Shown piece by piece: positions 27,758-35,585 of a DNA stretch of 64,000 bases (positions within the stretch are counted from its first letter, which is position 1; each line of letters begins with the position of its first letter). The notes under the pieces are model-generated. The model had not been told where the DNA came from. It saw only the letters and a list, made by a program, of their open reading frames with translations, and did not search any database. This DNA comes from Comamonadaceae bacterium (GTDB taxonomy: Bacteria > Pseudomonadota > Gammaproteobacteria > Burkholderiales > Burkholderiaceae_C): contig CANFWV010000001.1 of NCBI GenBank assembly GCA_947450695.1, positions 92,138 through 156,137 of the forward strand. The letters are read 5' to 3'. A program made the position numbers and the translations under genes.

Positions 27758-29056
27758 TTAGCGCAAGCTATCGGCCCAGATATTCCGCGCCCAGTCCCAA
27801 GCGTAGAGACCTTCAAGTTCGGTCGGAGCCGGCGACACCCCGCCCGACCCGGCCACCGTTTTAAAAGTTTTTTCAGCCGCACTGTATTGATGAACACTAG
27901 CGACGTGAACCACACGCGTGGCATCGACAAAGCTATAGCAAGTGTTAGTCAAGACAGGTTCTGGGTTGACCTCGAAACCGCGCAACTCAGCCACAATAGC
28001 GGCCGCAGCCACTTTGGCATGTTGATTGGCCATATGACCAGACTTTGGCATGAGCGCTGCGTTTTGAGTTGAATCACCAATGATGTGAATATCTTTAGCA
28101 GCGGTTGATTCGAAATTTAAAAAATTGACCTGCGCCCAACGCTTGTTTGAATTGGCCAGTCCCGCCTGCACGACGATTTCGCTTGCACGCATACGAGGCA
28201 AAACATTCAAGACATCGGCGCGAGCAGAATCTTGAATATCAAATTTGAGCGTCTTAGCCGCAGCATCGACTCGCAACAGATTGTGTGATGAACGGTATTC
28301 GACCATTCCAGGGTACAAATCTGTCCAAGCCTTTTTAAATAAGCCGGGTTTTGACACCACATCTTCATTGGCATCAAGAATCAACACTTTTGATTTGGGC
28401 TTTTTTTGCTTGAAATAAGCGGCCACCTGACAGGCTCTTTCATACGGACCGGGCGGGCATCTGAACGGTGCCTCTGGAATGCTGATGGCGAACACGCCGC
28501 CATCAGGCATCTGCTGCAGTTGCTTTTGCAAGGCTAGGGTCTCGGGGCCCGCCTTCCAAGCTTGTAAGGTGACACCGGCTTGATTCGCGTGCACCAAGCC
28601 TTCAATGCTGTCCATCATCAGATCCACCCCGGGCGACAACACCAATTTGTCGTAGGCGATTTTTTTGCCGAACCTTAATTTCACGATTTTTTGGACCGGA
28701 TCGATCGACGCCACCCAGTCCTGGATGAAAGCAACACCATGCTGCTTTTTCAAGTCGTCATACGGCACAGTTAACTCAGAGAGCTTTTGTGAGCCACCCA
28801 GTACCAAGTTAGACAACGGGCAAGAAATAAAAAATGGATCGGGTTCAATCAGCGTGACTTGTGCGTTGTAGTCCGAAAACATACGAATATATTTCGCTGC
28901 CGTCGCGCCGCCAAAACCCGCACCAACGACCACCACGCGGGCGGTTTGAAGATCAGCACGAACCAGACTCGGAAATGCCACACCGCCGGCTAAAAGGGTG
29001 GCGGTGCAATTTAAAAAATGGCGGCGATGCATGGTGGCCTTTGTATGATTTTTCAT
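27758..29056 (-). CDS. Flavocytochrome c sulfide dehydrogenase-like flavoprotein (FccB/SoxF type)
   Basis: The FccB family oxidises sulfide and passes electrons to a cytochrome c. The 432-residue precursor has a Tat-like signal (MHRRHFLNCTATLLAGGVAF) and the FAD fold VVVVGAGFGGATAAKYIRMF. All three cysteines important in FccB appear to be present: Cys79 in FFISCPLSNLVLGG (the covalent FAD position), one in FRCPPGPYERA, and one in NTCYSFVDATRVVH (the redox pair). No fccA cytochrome gene is adjacent; the diheme SoxA gene overlaps its start by 4 nt (ATGA). SoxF of Paracoccus is the closest known analogue of this arrangement. A sulfur substrate is likely, the exact one unknown. Confidence 0.9.
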   Translation of the reverse strand: MKNHTKATMHRRHFLNCTATLLAGGVAFPSLVRADLQTARVVVVGAGFGGATAAKYIRMFSDYNAQVTLIEPDPFFISCPLSNLVLGGSQKLSELTVPYDDLKKQHGVAFIQDWVASIDPVQKIVKLRFGKKIAYDKLVLSPGVDLMMDSIEGLVHANQAGVTLQAWKAGPETLALQKQLQQMPDGGVFAISIPEAPFRCPPGPYERACQVAAYFKQKKPKSKVLILDANEDVVSKPGLFKKAWTDLYPGMVEYRSSHNLLRVDAAAKTLKFDIQDSARADVLNVLPRMRASEIVVQAGLANSNKRWAQVNFLNFESTAAKDIHIIGDSTQNAALMPKSGHMANQHAKVAAAAIVAELRGFEVNPEPVLTNTCYSFVDATRVVHVASVHQYSAAEKTFKTVAGSGGVSPAPTELEGLYAWDWARNIWADSLR

Positions 29057-29862
29057 GGCCTGACGCCAGGGCTCTCAACCGGCATACCGCGGGCACGCCA
29101 TGCTAAAAATAGTTCAAGCGAGAGCAACTCTTTGGAGCCAAAAGCAAAAGGCTCGGCACGAACACCCGTCAGACAATTACGCAAGCGCCGCTCCAAAGAG
29201 CCAACAGACTGCCACTCAAGACGATAAATTGGGTAGGCGGTTGGATGCGCTTGTGGAATTAAATTACCAGCCAACTTTTGACCTGATCGCTCAGCGTGGC
29301 ACTGTGCACAGGACAGATTCAACTGGCCGAGCCGCTGATGAAACAAACGTTCTCCGGCCTCTAGCTGCGCAGCGTTTGCCGTATCTCGCGAAACCGTGAT
29401 CGGCATGCCTTTAGACTGAGTTGCCACAAACGCTGACAGCGATAAAAGGAGTTTGCTTTCAGACGGCAATGCCAAAGCGCCTTGGTGTTCGGTACGGCAC
29501 TGGTTGATGCGGCCTTCAAGATTCAACAGGGATCGGCCCGAAGTGCTCAACTTAGGAAAGCCCGCAGCAACGCCTTTCATTGACATCGTGGCATCACCGT
29601 GGCACGACGCGCAAGATTTATTTTTATGGCCTGCTGCTTCCTGCCATAGCACCTGACCATCCAGCACGGCGAAGTTGGCCGGGTTTGACAGTGGGTCGTC
29701 TTGCATGGCCTTTGTATCAATCGACATGAGCTCGTAACTTGATTGCCGATCGCGGCCGACAGGATCAGCCTTCACCAAAGTGCCTATGCATACGACGGCA
29801 ACAACACTGCAGCACAGAAGGACTCTAGCGACAAAGCTCATTAAATCGGCCAGGTCATTCAC
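29053..29862 (-). CDS. soxA: SoxA, diheme c-type cytochrome of the SoxAX complex
   Basis: SoxAX joins a sulfur substrate to the cysteine arm of SoxY with release of electrons. The 269-residue precursor has a signal peptide (LLCCSVVAVVCIGTLVKA) and two heme sites, CASCH at 84-88 and CAQCH at 185-189. It also has the Cys230 of RRLRNCLTGVRAEPFAFGS, at the place of the persulfurated heme-ligand cysteine of SoxA. Diheme rather than monoheme SoxA is the Paracoccus-like type. The GTG at 29862 overlaps the soxZ stop (GTGA); an ATG at 29841 is the alternative start. Confidence 0.92.
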   Translation of the reverse strand: MNDLADLMSFVARVLLCCSVVAVVCIGTLVKADPVGRDRQSSYELMSIDTKAMQDDPLSNPANFAVLDGQVLWQEAAGHKNKSCASCHGDATMSMKGVAAGFPKLSTSGRSLLNLEGRINQCRTEHQGALALPSESKLLLSLSAFVATQSKGMPITVSRDTANAAQLEAGERLFHQRLGQLNLSCAQCHAERSGQKLAGNLIPQAHPTAYPIYRLEWQSVGSLERRLRNCLTGVRAEPFAFGSKELLSLELFLAWRARGMPVESPGVRP

Positions 29863-30188
29863 GTCACCACAAGTTTGCCGGACGTGCTTGAAGCGTAGTC
29901 ATTGTCCCCAGACCAATTAAAGTCGAGCGTGCCGCTTTCGGTCGCCACGGTAGAGAAAATAATCATCGGATTGGCACCCATCGCCGGATGCAATTCAACC
30001 CGAAAGACTTCAACACCGTTATAGGTACAACGAAAATCTCGAATGATGTCTCGCGGCACACGTTGTCCTGTTTCAGTATGTCGAAAACCGGATTCCATAT
30101 CGTGCTGAACGATGATGCGGATTTCAATAATGTCACCCTTTTTGGCGCTTGCAGGCATGGTGACTAAAGTTCGAGATGTCTTGCTCAC
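29859..30188 (-). CDS. soxZ: SoxZ, thiosulfate carrier complex subunit
   Basis: SoxZ is the small beta-sandwich partner of SoxY in the periplasmic SoxYZ carrier; it has no signal peptide and is exported with SoxY. The 109 residues show ARTLVT-like start KTSRTLVTMPASAKKGDIIE, IIVQHDMESGFRHTETGQRV, PRDIIRDFRCTYNG and the C-terminal TLDFNWSGDNDYASS. It follows soxY by 3 nt and overlaps soxA by 4 nt. Confidence 0.94.
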   Translation of the reverse strand: MSKTSRTLVTMPASAKKGDIIEIRIIVQHDMESGFRHTETGQRVPRDIIRDFRCTYNGVEVFRVELHPAMGANPMIIFSTVATESGTLDFNWSGDNDYASSTSGKLVVT

Positions 30189-30191
30189 TTT

Positions 30192-30635
30192 TTACACCTC
30201 GGCACAGGCGGCTATCGTGACCAGAGTCGACGCATCACCTTGCCAAAAAGAACCATCGCTCATCTGCGCGATGGCCACAATACGCTGCGAATCACCCAAA
30301 CGGATTCGCGTTGTGACGGCCGCTCGACCGGAGCGCGATGACAAATAGAAACTCACAACATTGGGCAAAGGATTACCTTCAGCCACGATATGAATCGCTT
30401 GCACGTGATCCGCCTTCGTCATGGAGCTCTCAACAGAGACCTTCATCGTGACAAGATTACCGTTTTCAACCAGCGGTGGAATCACCAAAGTAACGCGCCC
30501 CGTAGAGGCTTTTTTACCGCCAAGAATTTTGTCAACAGCCAGTGCGGCGTCAGCAACCGTAGCGAGTGCGCTAAACGATGGCAGAGCTCCCGCCGCCGCT
30601 GCACTGAGTACAAATGCTCTTCGCTTTATCGTCAT
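30192..30635 (-). CDS. soxY: SoxY, sulfur carrier subunit with atypical C-terminus
   Basis: SoxY carries sulfur intermediates covalently on a cysteine of a flexible C-terminal arm. The 147-residue precursor has a Tat signal (KRRAFVLSAAAAGALPSFSA) and the SoxY core: GRVTLVIPPLVENGNLVTMK, VSVESSMTKADHVQAIHIVA, EGNPLPNVVSFYLS and TTRIRLGDSQRIVAIAQMSD. The usual end is GGCGG; here it is AACAEV, with the cysteine kept at position 144 but the flanking glycines lost and an acidic residue added. The reading was checked codon by codon up to the TAA. Its start overlaps the soxX stop by 4 nt. Confidence 0.9.
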   Translation of the reverse strand: MTIKRRAFVLSAAAAGALPSFSALATVADAALAVDKILGGKKASTGRVTLVIPPLVENGNLVTMKVSVESSMTKADHVQAIHIVAEGNPLPNVVSFYLSSRSGRAAVTTRIRLGDSQRIVAIAQMSDGSFWQGDASTLVTIAACAEV

Positions 30636-31072
30636 GGTTTCAAGCTCACTAAAAAAGCGACAACATCTTCAATTTCTTGCGCAGTCAAGATGGTCTTGCC
30701 TGCAAACTGCGGCGCCACTCGCGTGAGACCATCAGAGCGAAAATAGGAGGGCATGATCGTATCTGGATTGAACCGACTTGCATCGACAATACGCGCGCGT
30801 AACTGAGCGGGCGACAACTGCGCAGCGCTTGCAGCAAGATCAGGCGCCAGCGTGCCCTGAAAACGCTCTTCGGGAAACGGGCCACTGTGACACAAGAGAC
30901 ATAAACCATCTTGCCGACTCACAACAATGGCACGCCCACGCATTAGGTTACCAGCATGCCCGGACAACGAGATAACAATTTGATCAGCGACAAATGTCTG
31001 CGCAAAAAGGGGGCAGGGAGTAGCAAACCAAAAACCGACCGCTAACAAAAAACCAGCCCCCCGACCCGTCAT
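30632..31072 (-). CDS. soxX: SoxX, monoheme c-type cytochrome
   Basis: SoxX is the electron-accepting heme subunit of SoxAX. The 146-residue precursor has a signal peptide ending near LFAQ, one heme site CLLCH at 58-62 and a likely distal ligand Met107 in NPDTIMPSYFRSDGLTRVAP. The C-terminal helix LTAQEIEDVVAFLVSLKP is typical of the family. Its ATG overlaps the stop of the molybdenum hydroxylase gene (ATGA at 31069-31072), so translation is probably coupled to it. Confidence 0.9.
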   Translation of the reverse strand: MTGRGAGFLLAVGFWFATPCPLFAQTFVADQIVISLSGHAGNLMRGRAIVVSRQDGLCLLCHSGPFPEERFQGTLAPDLAASAAQLSPAQLRARIVDASRFNPDTIMPSYFRSDGLTRVAPQFAGKTILTAQEIEDVVAFLVSLKP

Positions 31073-33258
31073 ACCAAGGTCATTCCACTATTTTTCAGTG
31101 GCACATTGCGTAAACGCTTGCCAGTGGCGCGGTAAATCGCGTTCAGCACAGCCGGTGCGGCCACACAAATTGTGGGCTCGCCAATGCCGCCCCACTCTTT
31201 GCCACCACCTTCCAAGATAATGGTCTCAACCTTGGGCATCTGTGCGAGCCGGATTGAACCAAAGGTATCAAAGTTCTTTTGCTCGATTCTGCCGTTTTTA
31301 ACAGTGCACTCTTGTTCGAACAACGCCGACAAGCCATAGACGAACGAGCCTGAAACTTGGCGTTTGATTTGCGCCGGATTCACCGCATAGCCGCAATCAG
31401 TCGCGGCAACAATACGATGAATCTTGACCTTGGTGCCATCAGTCACCGACAACTCGCAAGCAGCCGCCACATAACTGCCAAAAGCCATCATCTGCGCAAC
31501 ACCACGAAACACGCCGGGCGCAGCAGGCTTGGTCCAACCTATGCCATCGGCCACGGCATTCAATACTGCGAGATTACGCGGAAACTTGCCCATGTACTTG
31601 CGACGAAACTCAACCGGATCCATACCGGCTGTTTCGGCAAGTTCATCCATAAAACATTCAACGAATATCGCATTTTGATTCACATTCACACCGCGCCAAA
31701 AGCCTGGTGGAATGTGCGGATTGCGCATAGCGTGTTCCATCAACTGGTTGGGGAACTCGTAACCAAAAGCATGCTCGCCGCCATCAAAAACACCTTGAAA
31801 GGCCAGCGCATCACGACCTTTTTGTGCAGCAAGAACAGAGGGAAACACCGAGGCCAAAATCGACTGACCGGACAAGCGCATGTGCAGACCTGTCAGATTT
31901 TTATCGGCATCAAACGAGCCTGTTAGCTTGCACATCATGATCGGATGGTAGCGCCCCTGAGTCATGTCCTCTTCGCGCGTCCACATCAGTTTGATCGGCG
32001 TGCCTGGCATCTGCTTGGCGATGTTGACGGCTTGTGTGGTGTAGTCTTGAAACGCACCCCGCCGACCAAAGCCACCACCCAGATTGACTTTGTAGACTTC
32101 GCATTTTTCAGCAGCCAAGCCCGATGCCGCAATCACCGCAGCCAATGACGCTTCGCCGTCTTGAGTCGGAACCCAAGCTTCACATCGCTCAGGGGTCCAT
32201 TTGGCCGTGGCGTTCATAGGTTCCATGGGCGCATGGTTCAGGTACGGGTAAAAGTAGGTGGCCTCCGTCTTTTTAACGGCGGCACTTAGCGCAACCTTGG
32301 TATCACCGCGCGTGTTGCCAACAAAAGCCTGTTCAGCGGTCAAGCCTTCCTCAAGAATCTTGGCAATAGAGGCACTGGATACTGACGCGTTCGGGCCTTC
32401 ATCCCACACAATCTCAACTTTGTCCAGTGCGGTTTTAGCGATCCAAAATGTGTCAGCCACCACGGCCACGGCCGTCTCCCCGACTTGCATGACTTTCTTG
32501 ACGCCTTTGATAGCCGTCACTTTGCTGGCATCAAAGCTTTTGACCTTGCCACCAAACACAGGGCATTCTTTGATGTTCGCTACCAGCATGCCGGGCATCT
32601 TTAAATCAATACCGTAAACCTGTTTGCCGGTCACTTTGTCAGCATAGGTATCAATGCGGTTCAAAGGTTTGCCAATAATCTTCCAATCTTTAGGATCTTT
32701 GAGCGTGATGTCGGTGGGTACTGCGAGCTTTGAGGCTGCTGAGGCAACCTTTCCGAACGTGACTTTGCGGCCACTGGGTTTGTGCGTGATCACGCTCTCT
32801 GCGGCAACACACTCGGCAACGGGAACTTTCCATTCGTCGGCGGCGGCTTGCACCAGCATCAAACGTGCTGCGGCACCACCCTTGCGAACGTATTGCTCTG
32901 ATGTGCGAATGCCACGACTACCGCCCGTCGAAAACGCACCCCAGACGCGCTTGCGTTTGAGGCTTTCACCCGGCGTAGGATATTCGACCGTGACTCTTTT
33001 CCAGTCGCATTCGAGTTCTTCAGCCACCAGTTGGGCCAAGCCTGTGATGGTGCCTTGCCCCATCTCTGAGCGTACGACGCGGACGATAACCGTGTCGTCA
33101 GGCTTGATCACTACCCAGGCACCGATCTCGGGGGTGGACTCAGCGGCTTGTGCTGAGCTCATAAAAGACATTTGGATACCAAGGGCCAAGCCAGTGCTGA
33201 CAGCGGTGGTACCCACCACAAAATGACGACGTGAAAGATTTGGGACGCGTGCGTTCAT
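31069..33258 (-). CDS. Molybdenum hydroxylase large subunit (IorB/NicB type, xanthine dehydrogenase family)
   Basis: This 729-residue molybdopterin subunit belongs to the isoquinoline 1-oxidoreductase-like branch, which hydroxylates N-heterocycles or oxidises aldehydes. A Tat signal is present (SRRHFVVGTTAVSTGLALGI), so the enzyme is exported. Motifs are VRSEMGQGTITGLAQLVAEE, GFGRRGAFQDYTTQAVNIAK, a WTREEDM loop, and GGIGEPTICVAAPAVLNAIY with the catalytic Glu. It lacks the C-terminal cytochrome c domains found in NicB. I start at the ATG at 33258, after an AAGGGG-like ribosome site and 10 nt from the 2Fe-2S gene. Overlap with soxX is discussed in the findings. Confidence 0.9.
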   Translation of the reverse strand: MNARVPNLSRRHFVVGTTAVSTGLALGIQMSFMSSAQAAESTPEIGAWVVIKPDDTVIVRVVRSEMGQGTITGLAQLVAEELECDWKRVTVEYPTPGESLKRKRVWGAFSTGGSRGIRTSEQYVRKGGAAARLMLVQAAADEWKVPVAECVAAESVITHKPSGRKVTFGKVASAASKLAVPTDITLKDPKDWKIIGKPLNRIDTYADKVTGKQVYGIDLKMPGMLVANIKECPVFGGKVKSFDASKVTAIKGVKKVMQVGETAVAVVADTFWIAKTALDKVEIVWDEGPNASVSSASIAKILEEGLTAEQAFVGNTRGDTKVALSAAVKKTEATYFYPYLNHAPMEPMNATAKWTPERCEAWVPTQDGEASLAAVIAASGLAAEKCEVYKVNLGGGFGRRGAFQDYTTQAVNIAKQMPGTPIKLMWTREEDMTQGRYHPIMMCKLTGSFDADKNLTGLHMRLSGQSILASVFPSVLAAQKGRDALAFQGVFDGGEHAFGYEFPNQLMEHAMRNPHIPPGFWRGVNVNQNAIFVECFMDELAETAGMDPVEFRRKYMGKFPRNLAVLNAVADGIGWTKPAAPGVFRGVAQMMAFGSYVAAACELSVTDGTKVKIHRIVAATDCGYAVNPAQIKRQVSGSFVYGLSALFEQECTVKNGRIEQKNFDTFGSIRLAQMPKVETIILEGGGKEWGGIGEPTICVAAPAVLNAIYRATGKRLRNVPLKNSGMTLV

Positions 33259-33268
33259 GTTGGACCCC

Positions 33269-33721
33269 TTAGGCTTTTGCGACTGAATGGATGGCGGCGC
33301 GAACTTCTTGAAAGCTCCCGCAACGACAAATATTGGTGATCGCCGAGTCAATATCCGCATCGGTCGGCTTCGGTTTTCTAACCAGCAGATCAGTGACCGC
33401 CATCAGCATGCCTGATTGGCAAAAGCCACACTGGGGCACTTGATGATCGATCCAAGCCTGCTGCAATTTTGTCAGCTTGCCATTTTGGGCCAAACCTTCA
33501 ATAGTTTTAATTTTTTTACCCACCGCAACGCTGACAGGCAAGACACATGAACGAACGGCAGCGCCATCCAGCATGACAGTACAAGCGCCACATTGCGCGA
33601 TACCACACCCATATTTGGTGCCAGTTAAACCCAACTGTTCACGAATAACCCACAACAAAGGGGTGCTTGTGTCGACATCGACCCTGTGCGCCTTACCGTT
33701 AACCGTTAATTGAATCGCCAT
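33269..33721 (-). CDS. Molybdenum hydroxylase 2Fe-2S subunit (IorA/NicA type)
   Basis: This 150-residue subunit carries two 2Fe-2S clusters that take electrons from the molybdenum site. The plant-type cluster is bound by CGIAQCGACTVMLDGAAVRSC split over residues about 39 to 60, and the second by QCGFCQSGML and NICRCGSFQEVRAAI. There is no signal peptide, as usual for subunits that are exported together with a Tat-carrying partner. The ATG at 33721 has AGGAG upstream. No FAD subunit gene (CoxM/XdhB type) is nearby, which fits the Ior/Nic type that passes electrons to c-type cytochromes. Confidence 0.93.
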   Translation of the reverse strand: MAIQLTVNGKAHRVDVDTSTPLLWVIREQLGLTGTKYGCGIAQCGACTVMLDGAAVRSCVLPVSVAVGKKIKTIEGLAQNGKLTKLQQAWIDHQVPQCGFCQSGMLMAVTDLLVRKPKPTDADIDSAITNICRCGSFQEVRAAIHSVAKA

Positions 33722-33910
33722 CAAGAGACTCCTGAGAATAGTTATTGAACTTAGACTTCAATATTATTGGTGTTACGAAGACTCCACAATCAAGGGTATG
33801 CCCTAGGGTTCAACAAAAAGGTGACTTTACTTTGGCCCGGATACTAGCCATGGTTGATATCTACTACCAAAGCCACACCACATCTTCAAAACCATCTGAG
33901 TTCAGCCTAT

Positions 33911-34705
33911 ATGCAATCAACCTACGAAACCATCACGCTTGAGCGGCCTAGTCCGCACGTGCTCCAAGTTATGTTGGCGCGGCCTGCAGCGGCCAATGCA
34001 CTCAATACACAAATGGGCCGTGATCTTTTAGATCTATGGAACCGCCTGACTGAAGACGCCGCAGATGTGCGCTGCGTGGTGCTCACCGGACAAGGGGACA
34101 CTATTTTCTGTGCAGGTGGAGACCTGAAGGAGCGCAATAGCATGGATGCACTGCAGTGGCAGCGCCAACATGAGTTGTTTGAGCGCAAGTATTGGGCACT
34201 GGTAGACCTGCCCATACCGGTCATCGCGGCGGTCAATGGACACGCTTATGGCGGCGGCTTGGAAATGGTTTTGTGCTGTGACTTCGCTTACGCAAGTGAG
34301 ACCGCGCGTTTTGCCTTACCGGAATCAAAACTCGGCATCATGCCTGGGGGGGGTGGAACGCAAAACCTGCCACGCGCCATTGGCGAAAGGAAAGCCAAAG
34401 AGCTGATGATGACGGGGCGACCGTTCAGCGCACAAGAGGCTTTGGACTGGGGCCTGGTCAACCAGACATGCACCGGACCGTTGGTATTGGCGCAAGCGCT
34501 GGAGACCGCCCGCACCATTGCCCAAGGCGCACCTCTGTCCATGCGACAAATTAAAAAATCCGTGCGCTACGGCGGTCAGATGGAGCTGCGCACGGCCTAC
34601 CGCTTTGAGGTGGAGGCGTACAACCATTTGGTCGACACGGATGACCGCCGAGAAGGCGTTGCCGCCTTCAACGAAAAACGCAAGCCGATTTTCAAAGGCC
34701 GGTAA
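33911..34705 (+). CDS. Enoyl-CoA hydratase/isomerase
   Basis: This 264-residue crotonase-family enzyme probably hydrates an enoyl-CoA in a degradative pathway. I start it at the ATG at 33911 (MQSTYETITLERPSPHVLQV); the open frame begins earlier at 33854 without family similarity. Motifs are ARPAAANALNTQMGRDLLDL, FCAGGDLKERNSMD (oxyanion hole), NGHAYGGGLEMVLCCDFAYA and PESKLGIMPGGGGTQNLPRA with the catalytic Glu. It is divergent from the molybdenum hydroxylase genes with about 190 nt between. Specific substrate unknown. Confidence 0.9.
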   Translation: MQSTYETITLERPSPHVLQVMLARPAAANALNTQMGRDLLDLWNRLTEDAADVRCVVLTGQGDTIFCAGGDLKERNSMDALQWQRQHELFERKYWALVDLPIPVIAAVNGHAYGGGLEMVLCCDFAYASETARFALPESKLGIMPGGGGTQNLPRAIGERKAKELMMTGRPFSAQEALDWGLVNQTCTGPLVLAQALETARTIAQGAPLSMRQIKKSVRYGGQMELRTAYRFEVEAYNHLVDTDDRREGVAAFNEKRKPIFKGR

Positions 34706-34719
34706 AAACGCTAGAAATA

Positions 34720-35463
34720 ATGAAAAACTTTTTGAATGGTGGACTGATAACTTTGTCCGTGGCGATACTGTTTGCCTGTGGACCCACACAGGCCACTGAC
34801 GAGCCCGACTCCGTCCAATACAAACCCAGTGTTGGCTTGTACGACTTTTCAAGCCGTGAGTTGCTGAGCAAGCAAGCGGTTGATGTCAATCTTCGGGGCA
34901 GTTCAAACTGGGGTGACGCTTGGGTTGGGGTTTATCGATCACCGTCCGACGAATTCACCCAAGCCCGATTGGGCTGGGACAACACCTATGAGAAATTCGG
35001 CTTTAAGTTCCAGCCGTCTCTGCAAACGGCGTCGGGTGGTTTTTGGGGTGGCAGTCTTGCCGCTGAATATGGCAACACATTTTTCGTCGGTGCAGGCATT
35101 GGCCGCACCAATCTGAGAAATTATTTCAATTTAAATTTCGATCCGAATGATGCCTGGAGCCTTAGCACAGGGTATCGCTGGAGTACACAAGATTTTGTGA
35201 CGTTTCAGGTGGTGAGAGACAACCGCCTGAACCCCGATCAACAGCACGTGCATCTGGCCTACCGACGACCTTTTGCAGACAAGCAAAGGCTGGTCGTTGA
35301 TCTGATTTACAAGTCTGGGACCTCCGAAGGAGAGTACATACGCCGACGCGGCCTGATGCTGGGCTACGACTGGGGCAACGTCGGCTTGCGCATCGCTTAC
35401 GACCCCAGAGTCAACTTCAGTCACTACGACATGACGCGCATCATTTTGTCAAAACACTATTGA
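34720..35463 (+). CDS. Exported protein, probably a small beta-barrel, unknown function
   Basis: I do not recognise a named family. The 247-residue protein has a signal sequence (GGLITLSVAILFACGPTQA). A cysteine in the context LFAC could be a lipid-attachment site, but the -2 residue is unusual. The rest alternates short amphipathic strands ending in aromatic residues, for example GSSNWGDAWVGVYR, ARLGWDNTYEKFGFKFQPSL and LMLGYDWGNVGLRIAY. The chain ends with a tyrosine (RIILSKHY), like outer-membrane barrels recognised by BamA. It starts 14 nt after the enoyl-CoA hydratase stop. Confidence 0.65.
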   Translation: MKNFLNGGLITLSVAILFACGPTQATDEPDSVQYKPSVGLYDFSSRELLSKQAVDVNLRGSSNWGDAWVGVYRSPSDEFTQARLGWDNTYEKFGFKFQPSLQTASGGFWGGSLAAEYGNTFFVGAGIGRTNLRNYFNLNFDPNDAWSLSTGYRWSTQDFVTFQVVRDNRLNPDQQHVHLAYRRPFADKQRLVVDLIYKSGTSEGEYIRRRGLMLGYDWGNVGLRIAYDPRVNFSHYDMTRIILSKHY

Positions 35464-35585
35464 ATTTAACCTTCGAGCCTATATTTTTTCATTAAAACTT
35501 TGATGGGCAATAAATTCCTAAGGGCTCATAATCCAACACTGAATAAACAAATAGGCCTAAGAGTTCACCTCAAAAAGCGCCGCCA

